Shown here: piece after piece, positions 8,539 through 15,561 of the stretch | Position numbering within the stretch: position 1 is the first letter of the stretch | Layout: each line of letters opens with the position of its first letter | Origin: an uncultured bacterium | GTDB taxonomy: Bacteria; Planctomycetota; JAJSAM01; JAJVHW01 | DNA length: 64,000 nt | Direction of reading: 5' to 3' | Assembly (NCBI GenBank): GCA_937996235.1 | Contig: CALKVK010000031.1 | Span: forward strand, 186,001 to 250,000 | Notes under the pieces: generated by a model | What the model was told of the DNA's origin: nothing | Database searches by the model: none | The model's input: only the letters and a program-made list of their open reading frames with translations | Program-made: the position numbers and the translations under genes

Positions 8539-9689
8539 GCCGGCACCTCCTTCCCGGTCACGGCCGCGCGCGCCGCCAGCGCGCGCTCCTCGGCCTCCTC
8601 GACGCTGTCCGCGCCGACGGTGAGGTGGCCCATCTTCCGACCGGGCCGCGGCTCGGACTTGCCGTACAGGTGCAGCCGCGCCCGCGGCTCGCGGAGCGCC
8701 GCGGCCCAGTCCGGCGGCCCGCCGCCCCAGAGGTCCCCGAGCAGGTTGACCATCGCGGCCGCGGGGACCTGGCGCGCGGTGGAGCCGAGAGGCAGCCCGC
8801 ACACGGCGCGCACCTGCTGCTCGAACTGGCTGCAGTGGTGCGCGTCGATGGTCACGTGCCCGGAGTTGTGCGGCCGCGGCGCGATCTCGTTGACGAGCAG
8901 CGAACCGTCCGCGAGCAGGAACATCTCGACGCACGCCACGCCGACGACGTCGAAGCCGCGGAGGACGGTGCGCGCGATCTCCAGCGCCGCGTCGCGTGTG
9001 GGTCCGGCGAGCGGCGCCGGGCAGAGGCTCACGTCGAGGACGTGGTTCGCGTGGCGGTTGAGTGTGGGCTCGTACAGCGCGATGGCGCCGTCGAGCCCGC
9101 GCGCGCCGACGACGGAGACCTCCGCCGCGAACGGGACGAGGCGCTCGAGCACGGCGGGCCCTCCCCCGAGCGACGCGAGAGCGCTGCGCAGTTCGTCCTC
9201 GCTCCCGACGCGCCGTTGCCCGTGCCCGTCGTAGCCCCAGGCGCAGGTCTTCAGCACCGCGGGGAAACCGACCGCGGACGCGGCGCGCGCGATGTCCTCC
9301 TGCGACGCGAGGACGGCGTACTGCGCCACAGGGAGGCCGCGCGCCGTCAGCGCGGCCTTCTCGCGGGCGCGGTCCTGCGTCGCGTGCAGGAACGCGCCGC
9401 CCGGGCGGACGGGCGCGAAGCGCTCCGCGACCGCGGCCGTCTCGGCCGGGACGTTCTCGAACTCGAACGTGACGACCTCGACGCCGCGCGCGAACCGCGC
9501 GACCGCATCGAGGTCCGTGTACGGCGCACGCACCTCGCGGTAGGCGATCTGCCCCGCCGGCGTGTCGTCCTCCGGCGCGAAGACGTCCACGCGATAGCCC
9601 ATGCGGCGCGCGGCCAGCGTGAACATGCGCCCCAACTGGCCTCCGCCGAGCACACCGATGACGGCGCCCGGTGCGACGACGGCGCTCAC
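8523..9689 (-). CDS. purK: 5-(carboxyamino)imidazole ribonucleotide synthase
   Basis: 388 residues, ATP-grasp family. The N terminus VIGVLGGGQLGRMF is the PurK pre-ATP-grasp signature. Further marks are TCAWGYDGHGQ, the ATP-grasp EVSVVGARG, and VNEIAPRPHNSGH with its conserved acidic metal ligand. PurK makes N5-CAIR from AIR, ATP and bicarbonate in de novo purine synthesis. The GTG start overlaps the purE stop. The 3' end overlaps the sbtA start by 16 bases, tying a bicarbonate-consuming enzyme to a bicarbonate importer. Confidence 0.95.
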   Translation of the reverse strand: MSAVVAPGAVIGVLGGGQLGRMFTLAARRMGYRVDVFAPEDDTPAGQIAYREVRAPYTDLDAVARFARGVEVVTFEFENVPAETAAVAERFAPVRPGGAFLHATQDRAREKAALTARGLPVAQYAVLASQEDIARAASAVGFPAVLKTCAWGYDGHGQRRVGSEDELRSALASLGGGPAVLERLVPFAAEVSVVGARGLDGAIALYEPTLNRHANHVLDVSLCPAPLAGPTRDAALEIARTVLRGFDVVGVACVEMFLLADGSLLVNEIAPRPHNSGHVTIDAHHCSQFEQQVRAVCGLPLGSTARQVPAAAMVNLLGDLWGGGPPDWAAALREPRARLHLYGKSEPRPGRKMGHLTVGADSVEEAEERALAARAAVTGKEVPAWTGA

Positions 9690-10195
9690 GAGAGCACGGA
9701 CTCGAGCGCCGCGCGCTCCTGTGCCGCGCGGTGCAGCTCGAGCCGCCGGCGGACCTCGGGATCGCCGTGCGCGAGCATCCGCGCCACGAAGAGCGCCGCG
9801 TTGCGCGCGCCCGCCTCGCCGATCGCGAGCGTGGCGACGGGCACGCCCGCTGGCATCTGCACGATCGAGAGCAGCGAGTCGATGCCGTTGAGCGTCCGGC
9901 TCAGGACCGGGACGCCGAGGACGGGGACGGCGGTCCACGCCGCGAGCATCCCGGGCAGGTGCGCAGCGCCGCCGGCGCCGGCGACGATCGCGCGGAGCCC
10001 GCGCTCCTCGGCCGAGCGCGCGTACTCGCGGAGCAGCTCCGGCGTGCGGTGCGCGGACACCACGCGCGCCTCGCGCGGGATGCCGAGCTCGTCGAGGCAC
10101 TGCGCGGCGTGCTGCAGCGTGGGCCAGTCCGAGGCGCTGCCCATCACGATGCCGACCAGGGGACCGGGTGGATCTGCGGAGCGGGCTGTGGTCAT
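9686..10195 (-). CDS. purE: N5-carboxyaminoimidazole ribonucleotide mutase
   Basis: 169 residues, the normal class I PurE length. VGIVMGSASDWPTL holds the substrate-binding Ser/Asp residues, VVSAHRTPE the catalytic His region, and GAGGAAHLPGMLAA the conserved glycine loop. It converts N5-CAIR to CAIR directly downstream of PurK in the pathway. It is the first gene of the purEK-sbtAB operon and is transcribed away from the winged-helix gene at 10268, with 72 bases between the two starts. Confidence 0.95.
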   Translation of the reverse strand: MTTARSADPPGPLVGIVMGSASDWPTLQHAAQCLDELGIPREARVVSAHRTPELLREYARSAEERGLRAIVAGAGGAAHLPGMLAAWTAVPVLGVPVLSRTLNGIDSLLSIVQMPAGVPVATLAIGEAGARNAALFVARMLAHGDPEVRRRLELHRAAQERAALESVLS

Positions 10196-10235
10196 CGTCC
10201 GTCCTTTCGTGTCAGGGACCGGGCGCGGACCGTAC

Positions 10236-10250
10236 TATTGAATCCCAATA
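10236..10250. promoter_or_regulatory. Inverted repeat between purE and winged-helix gene, candidate operator
   Basis: TATTG and CAATA form a perfect 5-base dyad around AATCC in an AT-rich patch that stands out from the GC-rich surroundings. It lies 18 bases before the winged-helix start and 41 bases before the purE start, so one bound protein could control both directions. That the adjacent winged-helix protein binds here is inference. Confidence 0.4.
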
Positions 10251-10267
10251 CAGGAAAAAGATTTCTC

Positions 10268-10606
10268 ATGTCAGACGCCACCGGGGTCCCCGCACGCAGC
10301 TCCGGCGCGCCCGAGCCGGGGCCGCGCACGTGGACGTTCCTCTCCAACCACGCGCACGTGCTCATCTGCCTCGCCGGCGACCCCGACGTCGTCGTCCGCG
10401 AGGTCGCGGCGCGCGTCGGGATCACGGAGCGCGCCGTCCACCTGATCCTGGCGGACCTCGAGACGGAGGGTCTGCTGACGCGCGTCCGCGAGGGCCGGCG
10501 CAACCGCTACGAGCTGCACCTCGACAGCCCGCTGCGCCACCCCATCGAGGCGCATCGGACCGTGCGCGAGCTGATCGAACTCGTCACCGCAGAGCGCGCG
10601 GGCTGA
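10268..10606 (+). CDS. Small winged-helix DNA-binding protein (ArsR/MarR-like)
   Basis: 112 residues. The core VVREVAARVGITERAVHLIL is a clear helix-turn-helix, followed by a wing (LLTRVREGRRNRYEL). The C-terminal helix probably mediates dimerisation. No metal-binding cysteines are present, so an ArsR metal sensor is unlikely. It is divergent from purE, with an inverted repeat between the two genes, and is a natural candidate for control of the purEK-sbtAB operon. The length and the single HTH domain resemble small transcriptional regulators that act on their own promoter. Confidence 0.75.
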   Translation: MSDATGVPARSSGAPEPGPRTWTFLSNHAHVLICLAGDPDVVVREVAARVGITERAVHLILADLETEGLLTRVREGRRNRYELHLDSPLRHPIEAHRTVRELIELVTAERAG

Positions 10607-10642
10607 GCGCGCGTCCCTCGGCGGACGCGTGCCGCGTGTCGG

Positions 10643-11170
10643 CTACGCGCCGACCGCCGCGCGCGGGTCGGGAGGCGTCGACGCGCCCGCCGCCGACGCC
10701 CCGACCGACGACGCTCCGACCGGCGCCGCCGTCGCGGGCGCGTCCGGCTCCGCGGGCGGCGGCCCGGGGCGGCGACGGCGCAGGAGCGACGCGAAAACGC
10801 GCGGCGGCAGGACGGCGGCGAGGGCCGCGAGGGCGGCCAGCACGGCGAGGGTACCGATCGCGGCGGTGCGCTCGTGCGTCGGGGGAGCGGCCGGGAGCTC
10901 CCCGCCCGCCGCGATCTGAGAGAGTTCGGCGAAGACCGCCTGCCAGTCCGAGCGCGCGTGTGCAGGCCAGCTCACCGCCTCTCCAACGGGCGCAGCGAAC
11001 ACGGGGTACGCGCGGCCGTACTCGTCTGGCGTGCCGGGGTAGCTGGTCTGCCAGAGCGCCTCGCGCACGGGCCACGCGACGACCGCCACGCACGCGACGA
11101 CGAGCAGCGCCCGCACGATGACGTGTTCCGCGCGCGGCGACCAGCGGGCGGGGCGACGGGGCGCGTCCAC
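10643..11170 (-). CDS. Hypothetical two-helix membrane protein
   Basis: 175 residues. There is one hydrophobic helix near residues 18-38, a loop of about 65 residues with Trp/Tyr/Pro (for example WQTSYPGTPDEYGRAYP) that is probably extracytoplasmic, and a second helix near residues 105-125. It ends in a low-complexity Pro/Ala/Gly tail. No family is recognised. It converges on the winged-helix gene with 36 bases between the stops. It lies at the left edge of the island-like region and looks like host sequence. Confidence 0.5.
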   Translation of the reverse strand: MDAPRRPARWSPRAEHVIVRALLVVACVAVVAWPVREALWQTSYPGTPDEYGRAYPVFAAPVGEAVSWPAHARSDWQAVFAELSQIAAGGELPAAPPTHERTAAIGTLAVLAALAALAAVLPPRVFASLLRRRRPGPPPAEPDAPATAAPVGASSVGASAAGASTPPDPRAAVGA

Positions 11171-11351
11171 GGGGCGAGCGTAGCGCGCCGCACGTCACGC
11201 CCTCGTCAGCGCCCCGCCGCCTCAGCGGCGCCAGGACGGGCTGCGTCGGGCCGAGGGCCGCGTGGTCGCGGGCGGGGCGGATCGCGCGGCAGGCGGGCGG
11301 GGAGGCGTCGCGGGACGTCGTGCGCGCGACGACCTGCGCGGGGCACGTTGA

Positions 11352-11560
11352 ACGGACGTTGAGCAGCTCGTGAAGCGCGGCGTCGCGCTGTCGGTCGTCG
11401 CGCAACTGCTCGGGCACAGTTCGCTGACAGTCACGTCTCGCTACGCGCGGCACGCACGCGCTTCCTTGGCCGTCCAGGCCGTCCGCGAGTTGGAGCGCGC
11501 ACGGGGCAGCGTCCCGACGTCATCCGGTGCGCCCAGCGGCAAGCGCAGGACTCCGAAGAA
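11352..11560 (+). pseudogene. Tyrosine recombinase (integrase) C-terminal remnant
   Basis: Only the last part of a phage-type integrase is readable. The key stretch is VAQLLGHSSLTVTSRYARHA, which carries the LGH motif and the catalytic tyrosine of tyrosine recombinases. The frame opens after a stop at 11349, and a GTG at 11370 could start it, but the catalytic arginine and the core domain are missing upstream. The 3' limit is approximate because the GC-rich frame stays open. It marks the left side of an island that ends at the tRNA-Cys gene near 17.7 kb. Confidence 0.6.
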
Positions 11561-11655
11561 GGCCTCCGCGCCGCTGTCCGCGACCGCGAGCGCACAGCCC
11601 CGGAGCCCGTGCGACACCGGCCGACGTCTCGGTCGACATCGGCGCGTTGGAGCGC

Positions 11656-12003
11656 ATGCGTCGTGCGTGGGTGCGCGTCCTAGCGCCCGTCGTGGGCGGG
11701 CATCACGCCGTCGTGCTTCTCGACGTCGTCGACCAGGTGGCGCCGTTGCACCGACGCCTGCTCCACAGCGAGCACGTGGCGTTCGTGACGTCGCTCGGCC
11801 GCGCCGACGTCGCACGCTCCTTGATCCTAACGAAGGCGCTGAAGACGTGCGTGGCGTTGCTCGCGTGGCCGGACGCCGACCTGGAGCTGCACGTCACGGC
11901 CGTCGTGCCCGCCGCGACCTGGGAGCTGCTCGCCCGTATCGCCTCGCGGCTGCGGGATCACCTCGCTGCGGCGCCAGAACATCACGAGGAGCTGATCCGA
12001 TGA
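11656..12003 (+). CDS. Hypothetical protein, first gene of an overlapping unknown cassette
   Basis: 115 residues from ATG 11656. The true start could lie further upstream because the frame stays open. It is helical, with hydrophobic stretches (VVGGHHAVVLLDVVDQV, SLILTKALKTCVALLAW) too short or too polar to be convincing membrane spans. No family is recognised. Its stop overlaps the next start as ATGA, a sign of genuine coupled genes. It lies between an integrase remnant and other unknown genes. Confidence 0.5.
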   Translation: MRRAWVRVLAPVVGGHHAVVLLDVVDQVAPLHRRLLHSEHVAFVTSLGRADVARSLILTKALKTCVALLAWPDADLELHVTAVVPAATWELLARIASRLRDHLAAAPEHHEELIR

Positions 12004-12152
12004 CGACGACGTACGACCAGTGGCACGCGCACCGCGAGCGAGCGGTCCGTCAGCTCGATCGCGAGCTGAACCGCACCCTGCGCCTGGTGCTCCGCCGTCC
12101 CGACCGCGAGCTGATCCGTCGCAGCATCAGTGAGGAGTGGACACAGGATTAG
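12000..12152 (+). CDS. Short hypothetical protein ending at an in-frame amber codon
   Basis: 50 residues starting MTTTYDQWHAHRERAVRQL. It is charged and helical and overlaps the previous stop by four bases. The reading frame continues for 72 further codons of protein-like sequence after the TAG at 12150-12152. The gene may therefore be a truncated form of a protein of about 123 residues, or one with readthrough. No family is recognised. Confidence 0.5.
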   Translation: MTTTYDQWHAHRERAVRQLDRELNRTLRLVLRRPDRELIRRSISEEWTQD

Positions 12153-12371
12153 CGCGCCGAACTCGGCGCCCTCTTCCTGCCGTCCCCGGACCACGCCACC
12201 GGCGCGGAGTCGGAGCCCTCCGAGGCCGCGCTTGCGCAGGCCCGGCGGCGGCTCGTCCGGATGTTGTGGGACGGCTGGCTCGATCCGGCGCGGCGCCGGA
12301 GCGACTCCGGCGTCTTCTTCGGTCAGATGCGCAGGATCGAGTTGGCGCTGAAGTCGCTCCTGTCGCGGTGA
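12153..12371 (+). pseudogene. In-frame continuation beyond the amber stop
   Basis: The same frame as the preceding gene goes on after TAG with plausible coding sequence (for example RRRLVRMLWDGWLDPARR and FFGQMRRIELALKSLL) up to TGA at 12369-12371. That stop overlaps a GTG start of the next gene, as expected if this is the original gene end. A separate start at ATG 12259 is possible. Sequencing error, a recent nonsense mutation or suppression all fit. Confidence 0.45.
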
Positions 12372-12604
12372 CGCCGCAGCAGTCCGACCCACGCAGCCCA
12401 CGGCGCCAGCGCCCGTCGTACGACGGGCGGATAGTCCAGAGTGCGCGCGGAGATCCCGTGCTGTGGCTGCTCGATCCCGACCTGGCGCCGCCGGTGGAGG
12501 GACCCGCCTTCGGCAGCGCGCCCGACCGCGAGCTGGAGGCGCTCGGCGAGTCCGCACGGAGCCGGAACAGGTTCACGGGTCCGCGAACCGACGGCGGCCG
12601 GTGA
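12368..12604 (+). CDS. Hypothetical protein, last gene of the cassette
   Basis: 78 residues from a GTG start that shares GTGA with the previous gene's stop. It has Pro/Arg-rich ends around a central DPVLWLLDPDLAPPVEGPAFG. No domain is recognised. Overlap-coupling with the genes before it makes it likely that 11656-12604 forms one transcript. It converges on the gene ending at 12668. Confidence 0.45.
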   Translation: MTPQQSDPRSPRRQRPSYDGRIVQSARGDPVLWLLDPDLAPPVEGPAFGSAPDRELEALGESARSRNRFTGPRTDGGR

Positions 12605-12667
12605 GCGAGGACGCGGAGCGCGGCACAGACGCCGCTGCGTACCGTGCACCGGCGCGATCTGCGGCGG

Positions 12668-13255
12668 CTAGTCGTCCGAGTCGACCGCGCGAAGTTCGTC
12701 GGCGCTCTTGCCTGCGTGCGCTACCCCCCAGTCCGTAAGGCGGTACCATCGATCGCCGTCCACGATGTCGTACGCCAAGAAGCCGCTCCGCACGAGCCCT
12801 TTCAGTGCTCGGCGCGCATCGTCTTCCGCACAGGCGCCCGCGTCCACAAAGTGCTGGAGGTTGTGGAGGAGCCGCATGGGGTCATCGGCGATCCCGGAGT
12901 TCGGCTCATCGAACTGCCGTAGCACTGCCGCCCAGGCTTCATAGTCGACGAATTCGGCCTGCCCGTTCAGCACCGAAAGGCGCCCGCGCTTCACGTAGAA
13001 CTCCTCACGCAGCTGTCGCACCCGAGTCTGGTCGAAGTCGATTCCTCGCACCTCCTCTTGCCGAAAGTGGGTCGCGCCAGGCGCCTCGCCGTGCTTCAGA
13101 ATGTCGAGCAAGCGATCGAGGATCGAGTGCGCCGAGTCGATCAACAGTTCGTCCCCGCTCTCGCTCGAGAGCACGAACACGCCATGCCCCCGCAACGCGA
13201 GCTGTCGCACGATCGCCTTGGTGAACTGCTTTGGATGAGGGTCACGTATTGGCAT
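12668..13255 (-). CDS. Hypothetical protein with C-terminal winged-helix-like region
   Basis: 195 residues beginning MPIRDPHPKQFTKAIVRQLA. The last 60 residues (ALKGLVRSGFLAYDIV, then DRWYRLTDWGVAHAG) read like a winged helix: two helices, then a strand pair with Tyr-Arg-Leu-Thr. The central part is acidic and helical. Base composition is visibly less GC-extreme than in the flanking host genes, as is typical of acquired DNA. It is 49 bases downstream of the gene at 13305-13985 and probably in the same transcript. Confidence 0.55.
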   Translation of the reverse strand: MPIRDPHPKQFTKAIVRQLALRGHGVFVLSSESGDELLIDSAHSILDRLLDILKHGEAPGATHFRQEEVRGIDFDQTRVRQLREEFYVKRGRLSVLNGQAEFVDYEAWAAVLRQFDEPNSGIADDPMRLLHNLQHFVDAGACAEDDARRALKGLVRSGFLAYDIVDGDRWYRLTDWGVAHAGKSADELRAVDSDD

Positions 13256-13304
13256 CGCGGGACTTCTCCTGTCGCGCCCTGGCGTCCATCCTCTGACGCG
13301 ATGG

Positions 13305-13985
13305 CTACTCGGGGAGCAGCGGTCGCAGGGCGTGCGCCGCAGCGGCGAAGAGCGCTCGCGCCTGATCCGGCGCCAGTGCCAAGCTCACCACGATCGTGAA
13401 CAGCACGCCGACGAGCGTGTGCATCCACGCCTTCTTGTCCATCTTCTCGGTCGACTCGCGAAGGTACTGCAGCTCGCCGCGGATCAGGGCCGCCTGGGCG
13501 CCTTGCGAGGTCAGATGGGACTCCAGGAATCGCTCAACCGCGCCGACCGCGTTGACGGCAGCTCGCCTGGCGGCATCGTCGAGTTCTTCACCGTCCGGAA
13601 CACGGGACGCCGCCGAGCCAAGCTCGTTGCCCCGGATCACGCCAGCCCACAGGTCCGGAGCGTCCAGCTCGCAACCGAGCGACGCCGCCCACATGTTCAC
13701 GTAGCCGCGAACGCCCGCCCAGCCGGCAGCCTGTGCGTGGCGCTCCGGTGCATCGAGTGCCGGAGCGAATGTGCACCAGAACATGTCACGATCACGCAGG
13801 TCGAACTCGAAGCGGAATCCAGTGGGCCGGTGGACAAGCACGGAGACGATCCCTTCGTCGATGCAGCCTGGAATCCGGATCTTCGTGAGCTCCGTCCACT
13901 CGAACTCCGCCGGATCCAGCTGCGCCTGCTCGAGGATCGTGAACACCTCGTTGCGTTGCGTCCTCAACAGCGTGGCGCGCCTCAC
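13305..13985 (-). CDS. Hypothetical protein with C-terminal membrane helix
   Basis: 226 residues. Residues 1-165 form a soluble alpha/beta-looking domain with several Trp/Phe residues (FRFEFDLRDRDMFWCTFAP). A charged helix with EKMDKKAW follows, then one strong membrane helix (LVGVLFTIVVSLALA, near residue 200) and a short Ala-rich tail. No family is recognised. A soluble domain on a C-terminal tail anchor is common among phage-defence and stress effectors, but that role is only inferred from the island context. Confidence 0.55.
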   Translation of the reverse strand: MRRATLLRTQRNEVFTILEQAQLDPAEFEWTELTKIRIPGCIDEGIVSVLVHRPTGFRFEFDLRDRDMFWCTFAPALDAPERHAQAAGWAGVRGYVNMWAASLGCELDAPDLWAGVIRGNELGSAASRVPDGEELDDAARRAAVNAVGAVERFLESHLTSQGAQAALIRGELQYLRESTEKMDKKAWMHTLVGVLFTIVVSLALAPDQARALFAAAAHALRPLLPE

Positions 13986-14091
13986 GAGCCCTCCTGGGTT
14001 GGCCTAGATCCAGTCCGCACGGGCGTCGCCCTCTGAGCTGACATCCGCTCGCGGTGTTGGTGCGCGGAGTCGACCAGAACGCTGCGCCCGT

Positions 14092-14247
14092 CTACCTCTT
14101 CGGAGGCCGCCCATTCGAAGGCTGTCCCTTCGGGGGGCGCGCGACGGGAGGCACGGTGCCTTCAGTCAGCGGCTTCGGCTCCGGAGACGGGTTCGGAGGC
14201 GGGGTCGGCTGGGGGTTCGGACGCGGCTTCGGATGTGGCTCTGGCAT
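14092..14247 (-). CDS. Proline-rich mini-protein B
   Basis: 51 residues. It starts MPEPHPKPRPN, runs through repeated Pro-X-Pro units and ends with VPPVARPPKGQPSNGRPPKR. It lies 6 bases downstream of the paralogous mini-protein A, and the two share the N-terminal MPEP-PKP pattern and a PPxARPPK block. It has no hydrophobic segment and is expected to be disordered and basic. The glycine-rich frame on the opposite strand is its antisense shadow. Confidence 0.5.
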   Translation of the reverse strand: MPEPHPKPRPNPQPTPPPNPSPEPKPLTEGTVPPVARPPKGQPSNGRPPKR

Positions 14248-14253
14248 GGACGG

Positions 14254-14391
14254 TCACTTCCCTTTCGGCTGTTTGGGGCTCGCGCTCGACGGCTTGGGCG
14301 TCGCGGGCTTCGGGGGCCGTGCCGGAGGCGGAAGAGTCCCCTTCCTGACAACATCCCAGCGCTCGTCTGGCTTCGGGCTCGGTTCCGGCAT
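14254..14391 (-). CDS. Proline-rich mini-protein A
   Basis: 45 residues. It starts MPEPSPKPDERWDVVRKGT, continues with LPPPARPPKPATPKP and ends PKQPKGK. It starts 12 bases after the stop of the membrane protein at 14404-14850 and just before mini-protein B, so the three probably share a transcript. The paralogy with B (same start motif, same PPxARPPK core) is the main evidence that these short frames are real. Function unknown. Confidence 0.5.
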   Translation of the reverse strand: MPEPSPKPDERWDVVRKGTLPPPARPPKPATPKPSSASPKQPKGK

Positions 14392-14403
14392 GACGCAGTC
14401 CTC

Positions 14404-14850
14404 CTAGACGTTGGTCAACGCGAACCCCAGCAGCAACACGACGCCGAGAAGGAACGAGACTAGCGCCACTGTGTTGCAGCCGATCACGCGGTTGCGAGCC
14501 GCGTTCAGCGCGCGCACCGCGGCGCGCCAGGTCGGGTTCCGGGGCGAGTTGTCTTCGCTACGCTCGGCCGCCGCCTTCTGCCACGCCGACTCGCTCGCTC
14601 TTCGGGAGAGAAGCGTCGCGCCGATCGCCGTGACGAGTGCCAGCCACGCCATGCCGAGCACCCAGGATGCGGTGGGAGCCACCCCTGCGATGTCCTTCAG
14701 GAACGTCAGGCTGATCCCCAGTGCGCCCGCCGACAGCGTCAGAATAGACTTGTCGAGTTCGCGACGCATCTCCGCGGACTCGGCGTAGAACCGCTCGATT
14801 TCCCGTGCGGTGTCCTGCTCGCGAGGCGCGGCATCGGAGTCGGTCGACAT
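14404..14850 (-). CDS. Hypothetical membrane protein with three predicted helices
   Basis: 148 residues. A charged N-terminal helix (about residues 10-35: REIERFYAESAEMRRELDKS) leads into hydrophobic segments near 37-57, 63-83 and 122-147. The protein ends within the last helix. The layout resembles small 2TM/3TM effector-type membrane proteins found in mobile elements, but no family is recognised. It is the first gene of an apparent operon with the two proline-rich mini-proteins. Confidence 0.6.
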   Translation of the reverse strand: MSTDSDAAPREQDTAREIERFYAESAEMRRELDKSILTLSAGALGISLTFLKDIAGVAPTASWVLGMAWLALVTAIGATLLSRRASESAWQKAAAERSEDNSPRNPTWRAAVRALNAARNRVIGCNTVALVSFLLGVVLLLGFALTNV

Positions 14851-15004
14851 GATCCCGGCATCATACCGCCCGTTCGGGACGTGGGTTCGGATCTGTCCCC
14901 CGTCCGTCGTAGCTTGATGCTGCGGGGATGTCGACCGCGCGACGCGCCCCTGCCAGGCTCCGGTTGTCGGTGCCCGTCCCGGCTATCGCGCGCGAGGTGC
15001 GTTG

Positions 15005-15535
15005 ATGCCGAATCGTGATGTGCATGTGGCGCTGGGCCTGGGATGTGGACTTCTGGCGACGACCGGGGCGGTGGCGATGCGCCGGCAGCGCGCGGAGCCG
15101 CATCCCGCGGACCCCCTGCACGACATCTTGCACGTGCTGGGTGGCGCGCTCGGCGGCGCGGTGGGCGGGCGACTCCCGGACCTGATCGAGCCCGCGATCC
15201 ACCCGAACCACCGCGGTCCAGCGCACAGCCTGCTCGCGGCCTCTGGCGCAGGCGGCATCGCGCTCCTCGACCTGGTTCGCGAGTTCGAGGACCGCTGTCG
15301 GCAGGCAGCGATCACGTGTCGGGCGCAGCGAGTCGCGGCGCAGGATGCGGCTCGGGAGACCCACGGCCTGCGCGGAGTCGTGCACGCGGTTCACGCGAGC
15401 GCCCTGTTGGTTCTAGAACTGTGGCTCGCGACGCTGGCGGGGGTGCCCATTGGCCTCGCTGCGGGGTACGTCTCGCACCTGCTCGCGGACGGCCTGACGC
15501 CGAAGAGCATCCCGCTCCTGGGCCTCCGGATCTGA
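15005..15535 (+). CDS. DUF457 / YdjM-like inner-membrane metal-dependent hydrolase
   Basis: 176 residues. Family marks are the N-terminal MPNRDVHVALGL, the central LPDLIEPAIHPNHRGPAHSLL with metal-ligand Asp/His residues, and the C-terminal GYVSHLLADGLTPKSIPLL with the conserved His-X3-Asp. These fit the DUF457 group (YdjM/YfhO-like), predicted membrane hydrolases. Hydrophobic segments flank the metal sites. It is the only plus-strand gene in this part of the island. Substrate unknown. Confidence 0.75.
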   Translation: MPNRDVHVALGLGCGLLATTGAVAMRRQRAEPHPADPLHDILHVLGGALGGAVGGRLPDLIEPAIHPNHRGPAHSLLAASGAGGIALLDLVREFEDRCRQAAITCRAQRVAAQDAARETHGLRGVVHAVHASALLVLELWLATLAGVPIGLAAGYVSHLLADGLTPKSIPLLGLRI

Positions 15536-15561
15536 GCGTGAGAGCGCGGGTGCTCGGCCCC

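Noticed and set aside
11222..11434. Minus-strand 70-codon frame at the island's left edge
   Set aside because: It is antisense to the integrase remnant, rich in Arg/Ser/Pro, and has no motif.
12000..12371. Pyrrolysine as explanation of the in-frame TAG
   Set aside because: No pylTSBCD gene or methylamine methyltransferase is present in the window; simple nonsense mutation is more likely.
12601..12738. GTG-started frame directly after the unknown cassette
   Set aside because: It overlaps the convergent gene ending at 12668 by about 70 bases and its product is Arg/Ser/Pro low complexity.
14054..14407. Glycine-rich plus-strand frame of 117 codons
   Set aside because: Its Gly/Phe/Gly pattern is the reverse complement of the two proline-rich minus-strand frames, which are paralogous to each other and properly spaced after an upstream gene.
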